From: UBA8290 sp964230965
GTDB taxonomy: Bacteria > Bacillota_I > Bacilli_A > Acholeplasmatales > Acholeplasmataceae
Assembly (NCBI GenBank): GCA_964230965.1
Contig: CAXRJA010000003.1
Span: 1 to 7,041 of the forward strand
DNA: 7,041 bases
Reading direction: 5' to 3'
This document shows positions 1 to 5,917 of this stretch, in pieces. The notes under the pieces were generated by a model, which worked only from the letters and a program-made list of their open reading frames with translations, had not been told where the DNA came from and searched no databases. How positions within the stretch are numbered: position 1 is the first letter of the stretch; every line of letters starts with the position of its first letter. Both the position numbers and the translations under genes were made by a program.

Positions 1-1860
1 TGGAATGATCATAGAATTAACATTATCGATCCCCCAGGTCACGTGGACTTTACTGTAGAAGTATCACGTTCTTTACGTGTACTCGACGGTGCAGTTACAG
101 TACTTGACGCTCAAGCTGGTGTAGAACCGCAAACAGAAACAGTTTGGAGACAAGCAACTGACTATAAAGTTCCACGTATTGTATATGTGAATAAAATGGA
201 TAAAATTGGTGCCGATTTTCAAGCAGCGATTGAATCTCTTAAAGATCGTTTAGGTGTAACCGCTGTGCCAATACAATGGCCAATAGGTGCTGAAGCAGAT
301 TTTACTGGAATTATTGATTTAGTAACAATGACAGCGGCAGAATATGATGGTGAAATGGTTGAAGAAGCAAAACAAATTGAAATTCCAGCACATTTAAAAG
401 CAATTGCTGAAGAAAAACGTATTGCACTTATTGAAGCTGTTGCTGAATTTGATGAAGAACTTATGATTAAGTATCTCGAGGGTGAAGAAGTCACAAATGA
501 TGAAATCAAACAAGCAATTCGTAAAGGAACATTAAAAGTAGAATTCTTTCCTGTCATTTGTGGTACATCTTTTAAAAATAAAGGTGTGAAAAAAATGATT
601 GATGCTGTGATCGACTACTTACCATCTCCAGTGGATGTTGAAGCAGTTGTTGGTATGAATTCAAAAGGTGAAGAAGTTAAACGTAAACCAAGTGATAATG
701 AACCATTCTCAGCGTTAGCATTTAAAGTGATGACAGACCCATATGTTGGACGTTTAACATTCTTCAGAGTCTATTCAGGAAAACTATCGTCTGGGTCATA
801 TGTTATGAACTCAACAAAAGATAAAAAAGAACGTTTCGGTCGTATACTTCAAATGCATGCGAACTCTCGTGAAGAAATTTCAGATGTGTATGCTGGAGAT
901 ATCGCAGCGGTTGTTGGTCTTAAAGATACAACAACTGGGGATACACTCGTATTAGAAAAAGATGATCTCATCTTAGAATCCATGGTATTCCCAGAGCCAG
1001 TTATTAACGTTGCGATTGAACCAAAAACGAAACAAGATCAAGATAGAATGGCAACAGCACTCCAAAAATTATCCGAAGAAGACCCAACATTTAGAACGTT
1101 TACGGATCATGAAACAGGTCAAACCATTATTGCAGGTATGGGTGAACTTCACTTAGACATCATTGTAGATCGTATGAAACGTGAGTTTAAAGTTGAAGCA
1201 AATGTCGCACAACCTCAAGTATCGTATCGTGAAACCATTACATCAGACGCAGACATTGAAGGTAAGTTTGTAAGACAATCTGGTGGACGTGGGCAATATG
1301 GTCACGTTCAAATTAAATTTGAACCAAACCCCGGTAAAGGCTTTGAATTTGTTGATAAAATTGTTGGTGGTGTCATTCCAAGAGAATATATCCCGGCAGT
1401 ATTTAAAGGATTAGAAGAAGCATTACCTAATGGTATCGTTGCTGGATATCCTGCAATTGATATTAAAGCGACACTTCATTTTGGATCCTATCATGATGTG
1501 GACTCTTCTGAAATGGCATTTAAAGTTGCAGCATCTATGGCACTCAAAAAAACAAGAGAGCTTGCACAACCAGCTATTTTAGAACCAATTATGGATGTTG
1601 AAGTCATTGTTCCAAATGATTATGTCGGGAATGTTATTGGGGATATTACATCTAGACGTGGACGTTTAGAAAAACAAGAACCTAGAGGAAATGCTGTTGC
1701 GGTACGCGCAAGTGTCCCTCTATCTGAAATGTTTGGATATGCAACGGCATTACGTTCAAATACGCAAGGACGTGCAAACTTCGCAATGCAATTTAAACAA
1801 TATGAAAAATGTCCAAAGTCTATCCAAGAAGACATTATTAACAAACGCGGAATGAACTAA
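1..1860 (+). CDS. fusA: Elongation factor G (EF-G), 5'-truncated by the window edge
   Basis: EF-G is the GTPase that drives translocation of tRNA and mRNA on the ribosome in the cytoplasm. The reading frame is open from base 1 (it begins WNDHRINII) to the TAA at 1858-1860, giving 619 visible residues of a protein usually near 690. The P-loop and switch I lie off the left edge, so the GTG at 43 is not a start. In fragment numbering, G3 is DPPGH (10-14), G4 is NKMD (64-67) and the G5-like motif is GTSF (188-191). These are followed by the domain II segment VMTDPYVGRLTFFRVYSG, the domain III GMGELHLDI motif, the domain IV SGGRGQYGHV and GSYHDVDSSEMAF motifs, and domain V with SRRGR and PLSEMFGYATALRS. 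The family standard for G3 is DTPGH, so the Pro here is odd, and GTS replaces the usual GSA. Both leave the protein clearly recognisable. Position before tuf matches the str operon order. Confidence 0.98.
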   Translation, partial: WNDHRINIIDPPGHVDFTVEVSRSLRVLDGAVTVLDAQAGVEPQTETVWRQATDYKVPRIVYVNKMDKIGADFQAAIESLKDRLGVTAVPIQWPIGAEADFTGIIDLVTMTAAEYDGEMVEEAKQIEIPAHLKAIAEEKRIALIEAVAEFDEELMIKYLEGEEVTNDEIKQAIRKGTLKVEFFPVICGTSFKNKGVKKMIDAVIDYLPSPVDVEAVVGMNSKGEEVKRKPSDNEPFSALAFKVMTDPYVGRLTFFRVYSGKLSSGSYVMNSTKDKKERFGRILQMHANSREEISDVYAGDIAAVVGLKDTTTGDTLVLEKDDLILESMVFPEPVINVAIEPKTKQDQDRMATALQKLSEEDPTFRTFTDHETGQTIIAGMGELHLDIIVDRMKREFKVEANVAQPQVSYRETITSDADIEGKFVRQSGGRGQYGHVQIKFEPNPGKGFEFVDKIVGGVIPREYIPAVFKGLEEALPNGIVAGYPAIDIKATLHFGSYHDVDSSEMAFKVAASMALKKTRELAQPAILEPIMDVEVIVPNDYVGNVIGDITSRRGRLEKQEPRGNAVAVRASVPLSEMFGYATALRSNTQGRANFAMQFKQYEKCPKSIQEDIINKRGMN

Positions 1861-1867
1861 TAAAAAC

Positions 1868-1896
1868 TTGCAAAAAGTTTTAAAATACATTAAAAT
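1868..1896 (+). promoter_or_regulatory. Candidate tuf promoter in the fusA-tuf gap
   Basis: TTGCAA at 1868-1873 (4 of 6 to the -35 consensus) and TAAAAT at 1891-1896 (5 of 6 to the -10 consensus) are separated by exactly 17 bases. The implied transcription start is near 1903, leaving a leader of about 40 nt before the tuf ATG. A dedicated tuf promoter would let EF-Tu be made in excess of EF-G, as is usual in bacteria. The match is by eye in AT-rich DNA, where chance hits are common, so confidence is moderate. Confidence 0.4.
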
Positions 1897-1897
1897 A

Positions 1898-1914
1898 TGC
1901 ATGATAAACATGCA
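1898..1914 (+). other. Small hairpin in the tuf leader
   Basis: TGCATG (1898-1903) and CATGCA (1909-1914) form a perfect 6-bp inverted repeat around the 5-nt loop ATAAA. It is followed by an A-run, not a T-run, so it is not an intrinsic terminator for the + strand. It sits across the start site predicted for the tuf promoter and ends 11 nt before the AGGAGG of tuf. It could be a stabilising 5' mRNA structure or chance; function is unknown. Confidence 0.35.
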
Positions 1915-1941
1915 ACAAAAAAATTAGGAGGATTACCAGAA

Positions 1942-3126
1942 ATGGCGAAACAAAAATTCGAAAGAACCAAACCACACGTTAACATTGGTACAATTGGCCA
2001 CGTTGACCATGGTAAAACAACTTTAACAGCTGCAATTACAACAACATTATCTAAAAAAGGGTATGCTGAAGTTAAAGACTATGCATCTATTGACTCTGCA
2101 CCAGAAGAAAAAGAACGTGGTATTACCATTAATACCGCACACGTAGAATATCAAACAGATTCACGTCACTATGCGCACGTGGACTGCCCAGGTCATGCTG
2201 ACTACGTTAAAAACATGATTACAGGTGCTGCACAAATGGATGGTGCCATCTTAGTTGTATCAGGTGCAGACGGCCCAATGCCTCAAACACGTGAACACAT
2301 CTTATTGTCACGTCAAGTGGGTGTACCTAAGCTTGTTGTATTCTTAAACAAAGCTGATATGGTTGATGATGATGAATTACTTGACTTAGTTGAAATGGAA
2401 GTACGTGAATTACTTTCAGAATATGACTTCCCAGGAGATGACATTCCAATTATTCGTGGATCTGCATTAGGTGCATTAAATGGTGAAGCACAATGGGAAG
2501 AAAAAATTGTTGAACTTATGGATGCTGTTGACACATACATTGATCAACCAGTTCGTGAAACTGACAAACCATTCTTAATGCCAGTTGAAGACGTCTTCAC
2601 AATTACAGGTCGCGGTACAGTTGCGACTGGACGTGTTGAACGTGGACAAGTTAAAGTCGGTGATGAAATCGAAATTATCGGTATCCGCGACACTCAAAAA
2701 ACAGTTGTTACTGGTGTTGAAATGTTTAGAAAATTATTAGACTACGCAGAAGCTGGAGACAACATTGGTGCATTATTACGTGGTATACAACGTGATCAAG
2801 TTGAACGTGGACAAGTTTTAGCAAAACCTAAATCAGTGAATCCACACAGCGTATTTGAAGCACAAGTATACGTTTTATCAAAAGAAGAAGGTGGACGACA
2901 CACAGCATTTTTCTCAAACTACCGCCCACAATTCTACTTCCGTACAACAGATATAACTGGTGTCATTTCACTCCAAGAAGGTACTGAAATGGTGATGCCT
3001 GGTGACAACACAGTCATGACAGTTGAACTTATTCACCCAATTGCGATTGAAGAAGGAACAAAATTCTCAATTCGTGAAGGTGGACGTACTGTTGGAGCTG
3101 GATCTGTTACAAAAATTATTAAATAA
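1942..3126 (+). CDS. tuf: Elongation factor Tu (EF-Tu)
   Basis: EF-Tu is the GTPase that delivers aminoacyl-tRNA to the ribosomal A site. The product is 394 residues, the normal family length. The start is the ATG at 1942 giving MAKQKFERTKPHVN, preceded by AGGAGG at 1926-1931 with a 10-nt spacer. An in-frame ATG at 1897 would add 15 residues foreign to the family and is rejected. Visible motifs are the P-loop GHVDHGKT (19-26), switch I with RGITI (59-63), DCPGH (81-85, including catalytic His85), NKAD (136-139) and GSAL (173-176). Domains II and III follow, with GRGTVATGRVERG, the YRPQFYFRTTDITG tRNA-contacting stretch and the terminal REGGRTVGAGSVTKI. Ala322 in GGRHTAFF is usually Pro, and SGADG (107-111) is usually SAADG; both are mild variants. 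The gene follows fusA by 81 nt and ends just before a strong terminator. Confidence 0.99.
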   Translation: MAKQKFERTKPHVNIGTIGHVDHGKTTLTAAITTTLSKKGYAEVKDYASIDSAPEEKERGITINTAHVEYQTDSRHYAHVDCPGHADYVKNMITGAAQMDGAILVVSGADGPMPQTREHILLSRQVGVPKLVVFLNKADMVDDDELLDLVEMEVRELLSEYDFPGDDIPIIRGSALGALNGEAQWEEKIVELMDAVDTYIDQPVRETDKPFLMPVEDVFTITGRGTVATGRVERGQVKVGDEIEIIGIRDTQKTVVTGVEMFRKLLDYAEAGDNIGALLRGIQRDQVERGQVLAKPKSVNPHSVFEAQVYVLSKEEGGRHTAFFSNYRPQFYFRTTDITGVISLQEGTEMVMPGDNTVMTVELIHPIAIEEGTKFSIREGGRTVGAGSVTKIIK

Positions 3127-3137
3127 TGATTATAATC

Positions 3138-3169
3138 AAAACATGAAGTCAATGCTTCATGTTTTTTTT
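3138..3169 (+). terminator. Intrinsic terminator after tuf
   Basis: CATGAAG (3142-3148) pairs with CTTCATG (3155-3161) around a 6-nt loop, and four flanking A-T pairs extend the stem to about 11 bp. The descending arm runs straight into eight T residues (3162-3169). It begins 11 nt after the tuf stop and closes the fusA-tuf transcription unit. Confidence 0.92.
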
Positions 3170-3193
3170 ATGTAAAAATTTATAGTTCGCTGT

Positions 3194-3205
3194 TTTCAAG
3201 TGAAA
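3194..3205. repeat. Short inverted repeat upstream of tatD
   Basis: TTTCA and TGAAA flank a 2-nt centre (TTTCAAGTGAAA), ending 14 bases before the extended -10 core of the candidate tatD promoter. The position overlaps where the -35 region would lie, so it could be an operator. The arms are only 5 bp and AT-rich, so chance is quite possible. Confidence 0.25.
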
Positions 3206-3219
3206 GCAAAGGTAAGATA

Positions 3220-3228
3220 TGATACAAT
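3220..3228 (+). promoter_or_regulatory. Candidate extended -10 promoter for the tatD-protease-cinA unit
   Basis: TGATACAAT at 3220-3228 is an extended -10 element: TG, one base, then TACAAT (5 of 6 to consensus). No good -35 hexamer lies 16-18 bases upstream, which extended -10 promoters tolerate. It sits about 30 nt before the tatD start and after the tuf terminator, where a new promoter is needed. The same core recurs before rpsF and gdpP. Confidence 0.5.
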
Positions 3229-3257
3229 ATTATACATGGTAAAGTAAGGAGTTTATT

Positions 3258-4028
3258 ATGATTGACACACACATACACTTAAATTTTGAAGATTATATTG
3301 ACGACTTAGAAATTGTCATGTTGGACGCTGAAAAAGCGGGTGTGACACACATGATTGTTGTTGGAATCGACGAAGGTTCTTCGAGGTTAGCAATCGAATT
3401 ATCAAAACAATATCCAAATCTTTTTGCATCTGTTGGCGTACATCCATCTGAATCAGAAAATATGTTTGAAATGCAAGCGACATCCACAGCTTTTATTGAA
3501 GATATGATACAAGAAAATAAAGTGGTTGCTATTGGTGAATGCGGTATTGATTTATATCATGAAGACGATCATTTAGAGTATCAAAAAGAAGTCTTCATAA
3601 ATCAAATAGAACTAGCTAAAAAATATCACAAACCGCTGATCATACATTCGAGATCTGGTGTAAGAGAATGTATTGATATATTAAAACCATATCAAGGTCA
3701 AGTTACAGGCGTCTTTCATTGTTTTAATGGGACACTTGAAGAAGCGGATGAAATTTTATCACTTGGGTTTTATATCGGTGTGGATGGTCCTATAACATTT
3801 AAAAATGCTAAAGATGCAAAAGCGATTGCAACCCATGTACCCATTGAAAGATTACTAATTGAAACAGACGGACCTTATTTATCTCCAGAACCATACAGAG
3901 GCAGAAGAAATCAACCTGCAAATGTAAAATACATATTAAAAGCACTTGCTCAACTAAAAAATATGTCTGAATCTGATGTCGATGACATCACAACTCAAAA
4001 TGCAAAAACACTGTTTTTGTTGCCTTAA
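3258..4028 (+). CDS. tatD: TatD-family metal-dependent hydrolase/DNase
   Basis: TatD proteins are cytoplasmic TIM-barrel metallohydrolases. Characterised members have Mg-dependent 3'-5' exonuclease or DNase activity linked to DNA repair and, in some organisms, RNA quality control. The 256-residue product has the usual family length. The metal-binding set is complete: His5 and His7 in DTHIH, Glu94 in GECGIDLY, His130 in LIIHSRS, His154 in FHCFNG and Asp204 in ETDGPYLSPEPYRGRRNQP. The start is supported by AAGGAG at 3246-3251 with a 6-nt spacer. It is first in a compact unit, 9 nt before the protease gene. In many Firmicutes tatD instead neighbours metG, rnmV and ksgA, so this setting differs. 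The exact physiological substrate cannot be told from sequence. Confidence 0.95.
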   Translation: MIDTHIHLNFEDYIDDLEIVMLDAEKAGVTHMIVVGIDEGSSRLAIELSKQYPNLFASVGVHPSESENMFEMQATSTAFIEDMIQENKVVAIGECGIDLYHEDDHLEYQKEVFINQIELAKKYHKPLIIHSRSGVRECIDILKPYQGQVTGVFHCFNGTLEEADEILSLGFYIGVDGPITFKNAKDAKAIATHVPIERLLIETDGPYLSPEPYRGRRNQPANVKYILKALAQLKNMSESDVDDITTQNAKTLFLLP

Positions 4029-4037
4029 GGAGGCATT

Positions 4038-5096
4038 ATGAAAAAAACGCTAGGATTACTTATCACGATTCTTTCCATCATTTTTCTTATAGGGTGTTTT
4101 GACACGAGATCCGTGATTCCTTATGAATCACCATCTACTTATGAATCGATGCGTATTGAAATGATTGCAGAGGTGTCTCCTTCTGTGATCGTTGTAAAAA
4201 CAGAAACAGGTCATGGATCAGGACTCATTTATAAACAAGAAGGTAATGTTTATTATGCAATCACCAATCAACATGTGGTTGAAGATGGTGGAGAAATGTC
4301 TATATATTTTGGTGGTACAAGAGATGAAATTAATGTAACAAAAGTGGCATCAAACGCTTTACTTGATGTTGCAGTGGTACAATTTGAAACTGAAGATCAA
4401 CTTGTAGTTTATGATTCACGTGCCATCAATGGGGAAAAAATTGAAATTATTCGTGGTCAAGATGTTTATGCCATTGGTACACCTGAAAATTTAAATAAAT
4501 TTAATTACGTTACACAAGGTGTCATTGCAATGGCATCCTTCCCATACAACGGCATCGATGATTTAGCGATTATGCATGATGCAGAACTCAATCCAGGGAA
4601 CAGTGGTGGCCCACTATTTAATCTAAATGGAGAATTTATCGGAATCAATGTGGCAAAAATCCCATCCATTACTACAGAAACAGGTGCGATTGCAGCTGAA
4701 GGATTGAATTATTCATTGAATATTAATGAAATATACTTTAGATTTTTATCGACACTTGAAGAATCAGACTTTACAGTCATTGAAAGACGTCCAAGATTAG
4801 GGGTCACTGTTCAAGATTCTACAGTCTTCTTAGAAAATCCAGAAAATGATCCTAATTCGATCCCTTCAAATCAATTAGGTGTTGTTATTATTGGACTCGA
4901 TGAAACAAGAGATGCCATTAATTATTTAGAAATTAACGACTTAATTATTCGTATGAATGGTAATGCCATTACAACCATTGCAGATCTTGCATCTGAATTA
5001 AGTGATGCCGCATTTGGGGATACACATGAAGTTACTGTTTTAAGAAGAGTAAACGGTACTTTTGTAGAATTAACATTTACAATTACACTTTCTTAA
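4038..5096 (+). CDS. HtrA/DegP-like trypsin-type serine protease, predicted lipoprotein with a PDZ domain
   Basis: Probable surface-anchored protease for damaged or misfolded exported proteins. The 352-residue product begins with a lysine-start hydrophobic signal (1-19) ending in the lipobox LIGC with Cys20, so lipidation and anchoring outside the membrane are predicted. The chymotrypsin-fold catalytic triad is intact: His79 in TNQHVV, Asp110 in LLDVAVV and Ser189 in NPGNSGGP. Residues from about 251 (RRPRLGVTV) to 352 fit one C-terminal PDZ domain, including LEINDLIIRMNGNAI. This is the HtrA layout, but many Firmicute HtrA proteins use an uncleaved transmembrane anchor where this has a lipobox. 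AAGGAGG (4027-4033) overlaps the tatD stop and lies 4 nt before the ATG, a short spacer that suggests coupled translation. Substrates and any stress regulation are not visible; there is no htrA-type or CIRCE operator nearby that I recognise. Confidence 0.9.
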   Translation: MKKTLGLLITILSIIFLIGCFDTRSVIPYESPSTYESMRIEMIAEVSPSVIVVKTETGHGSGLIYKQEGNVYYAITNQHVVEDGGEMSIYFGGTRDEINVTKVASNALLDVAVVQFETEDQLVVYDSRAINGEKIEIIRGQDVYAIGTPENLNKFNYVTQGVIAMASFPYNGIDDLAIMHDAELNPGNSGGPLFNLNGEFIGINVAKIPSITTETGAIAAEGLNYSLNINEIYFRFLSTLEESDFTVIERRPRLGVTVQDSTVFLENPENDPNSIPSNQLGVVIIGLDETRDAINYLEINDLIIRMNGNAITTIADLASELSDAAFGDTHEVTVLRRVNGTFVELTFTITLS

Positions 5097-5097
5097 T

Positions 5098-5526
5098 ATG
5101 ACACTTGTAGAACATTTAAGAAACAAATCCTTATCCATCAGTTTTGCTGAAAGTATGACAGGTGGTGCACTTTCAAAATATATCACACAGTTTTCAGGTG
5201 CATCCGATGTATTTAAGGGAAGCATTGTGTGTTATGATACACAAGTAAAAGTCGATGTATTGGGGATTTCACAACAGCTTATCGAGACACATGGTGTTGT
5301 CTCACATAATGTATGTGAGGCGATGGTCATTTCATGTAAAGAGATGTTTAAAAGTGATATTGCTGTCAGTATTACTGGTTATGCAGAGGGTATTCATAAA
5401 GATATTTTTGTGGGTATCTCATATAAAGACACACAAGTTTTTCATATCAAAAGAAAAGATCAAAACAGAACACAAATGATCGATGACATTGTGTTATGGA
5501 TTCTAGATAAAATTTACGTGTTATGA
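5098..5526 (+). CDS. CinA C-terminal-domain protein (PncC-like), divergent stand-alone form
   Basis: The 142-residue product matches the CinA C-terminal domain, which in characterised members is nicotinamide mononucleotide deamidase (PncC), part of pyridine nucleotide recycling. Recognisable are AESMTGG (17-23; usual AESCTGG), SGASDVFKGSIVCYDTQVK (33-51), LGI (55-57), HGVVS (65-69) and DIAVSITG (87-94). The long N-terminal MoaB/MogA-like domain of full CinA is absent, as in E. coli PncC. The segment after SITG is odd: the family's GIAGP(D/G)G loop reads GYAEGIHKD, and the following region is shortened, so enzymatic activity is uncertain. It starts 1 nt after the protease stop (TAATATG), and no Shine-Dalgarno is visible just upstream. 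Translation probably depends on reinitiation by ribosomes finishing the protease gene. The gene ends in TGA, which supports a standard stop code. It could be misnamed as competence protein CinA. Confidence 0.85.
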   Translation: MTLVEHLRNKSLSISFAESMTGGALSKYITQFSGASDVFKGSIVCYDTQVKVDVLGISQQLIETHGVVSHNVCEAMVISCKEMFKSDIAVSITGYAEGIHKDIFVGISYKDTQVFHIKRKDQNRTQMIDDIVLWILDKIYVL

Positions 5527-5529
5527 TTT

Positions 5530-5558
5530 TTGTATAAGCATTATCTTTATGATATAAT
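5530..5558 (+). promoter_or_regulatory. rpsF operon promoter
   Basis: A perfect TATAAT at 5553-5558 is preceded by TG and one base (extended -10, TGATATAAT at 5550-5558). TTGTAT at 5530-5535 is a weaker -35 (3 of 6) at the ideal 17-base spacing. The predicted start is near 5565, giving a leader of about 64 nt. No terminator separates it from the cinA-like gene, so some read-through from upstream is possible. Confidence 0.75.
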
Positions 5559-5565
5559 GTTATTT

Positions 5566-5622
5566 GCGTAGAAACGTTACGCCACCTTGTCACATATACG
5601 TGACCAAAAGACCAGAAGGAGG
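5566..5622 (+). promoter_or_regulatory. Structured rpsF leader, candidate S6:S18 autoregulatory element
   Basis: Three complementary pairings are visible. GCGTA (5566-5570) pairs with TACGC (5578-5582). GTCAC (5589-5593) pairs with GTGAC (5600-5604) around a 6-nt loop. CCACCTT (5582-5588) can pair with the Shine-Dalgarno AAGGAGG (5616-5622) at 6 of 7 positions, enclosing the second hairpin. The third pairing would hide the rpsF ribosome binding site. Published work describes rpsF leaders in many bacteria that bind the S6:S18 complex to repress their own operon. Assigning this leader to that family is inference from position, structure and the downstream rpsF/rpsR genes. Confidence 0.5.
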
Positions 5623-5628
5623 AAAAGT

Positions 5629-5916
5629 ATGAAAAAATACGAAGTGATGTACATCATACGTCCAAATGTTGAAGCAGAACAAGTAAAAGCACTTGTGAAT
5701 CAATTCTCAGAATTGTTTTTAAGCAACAACAGCCAAGTGTTAGAACTCAAAGAGATGGGTTTAAAAGACTTAGCGTATGAAATCAATCATCATACAAAAG
5801 GATATTATGTTTGGTTAAAAGTTGAAGCAACGAATGAAGCTGTTGCAGAATTTAACCGTGTGGTTCGTATCACAGAAGACATTATCCGTTTTATTGTCGT
5901 GAAAGAAGGCGAATAA
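5629..5916 (+). CDS. rpsF: 30S ribosomal protein S6
   Basis: S6 is a small-subunit protein that binds the central domain of 16S rRNA as a heterodimer with S18, encoded two genes downstream. The 95-residue product has the family length and the typical start MKKYEVMYIIRPNVE. The middle GLKDLAYEINHHTKGYYVWLKVEA and the end RVVRITEDIIRFIVVK also match the family. The start is the ATG at 5629, preceded by AAGGAGG (5616-5622) with a 6-nt spacer. A longer frame from TTG at 5587 would add 14 residues across the leader and is rejected. It is first in the rpsF-ssb-rpsR operon, with a 1-nt gap to ssb. No C-terminal extension is present. Confidence 0.98.
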   Translation: MKKYEVMYIIRPNVEAEQVKALVNQFSELFLSNNSQVLELKEMGLKDLAYEINHHTKGYYVWLKVEATNEAVAEFNRVVRITEDIIRFIVVKEGE

Positions 5917-5917
5917 A

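Noticed and set aside
43..45. GTG as start of fusA
   Set aside because: The frame is open to base 1 and the upstream codons encode the conserved HRINII-PGH stretch of EF-G, so the gene simply runs off the left edge.
219..557. 112-residue open frame on the minus strand inside fusA
   Set aside because: It lies wholly within a strongly conserved EF-G coding region, is Ser/Ile-rich low-complexity, has no ribosome binding site context and resembles no known family. The minus-strand frames inside tuf, tatD and the end of fusA fail for the same reasons.
1863..1881. Weak hairpin just after fusA as a terminator
   Set aside because: The 7-bp stem has only one G-C pair and is followed by AAAATACATT, not a T-run, so termination is unlikely.
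1897..1941. Upstream in-frame ATG that would lengthen EF-Tu by 15 residues
   Set aside because: The ATG at 1942 has AGGAGG at proper spacing and gives the universal MAK-KFERTKPHVN start. The extra residues read through the Shine-Dalgarno and match nothing in the family.
5255..5479. 74-residue + strand frame inside the cinA-like gene
   Set aside because: Out-of-frame shadow of a recognisable CinA-type domain, with no independent promoter or family similarity.
5527..5552. Terminator between the cinA-like gene and rpsF
   Set aside because: The only T-run (5527-5531) has no stable GC-containing stem before it. The region is better explained by the rpsF promoter.
5587..5628. TTG start that would lengthen S6 by 14 residues
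   Set aside because: The extension covers the leader hairpin and Shine-Dalgarno. The ATG at 5629 gives the normal S6 N-terminus and length.
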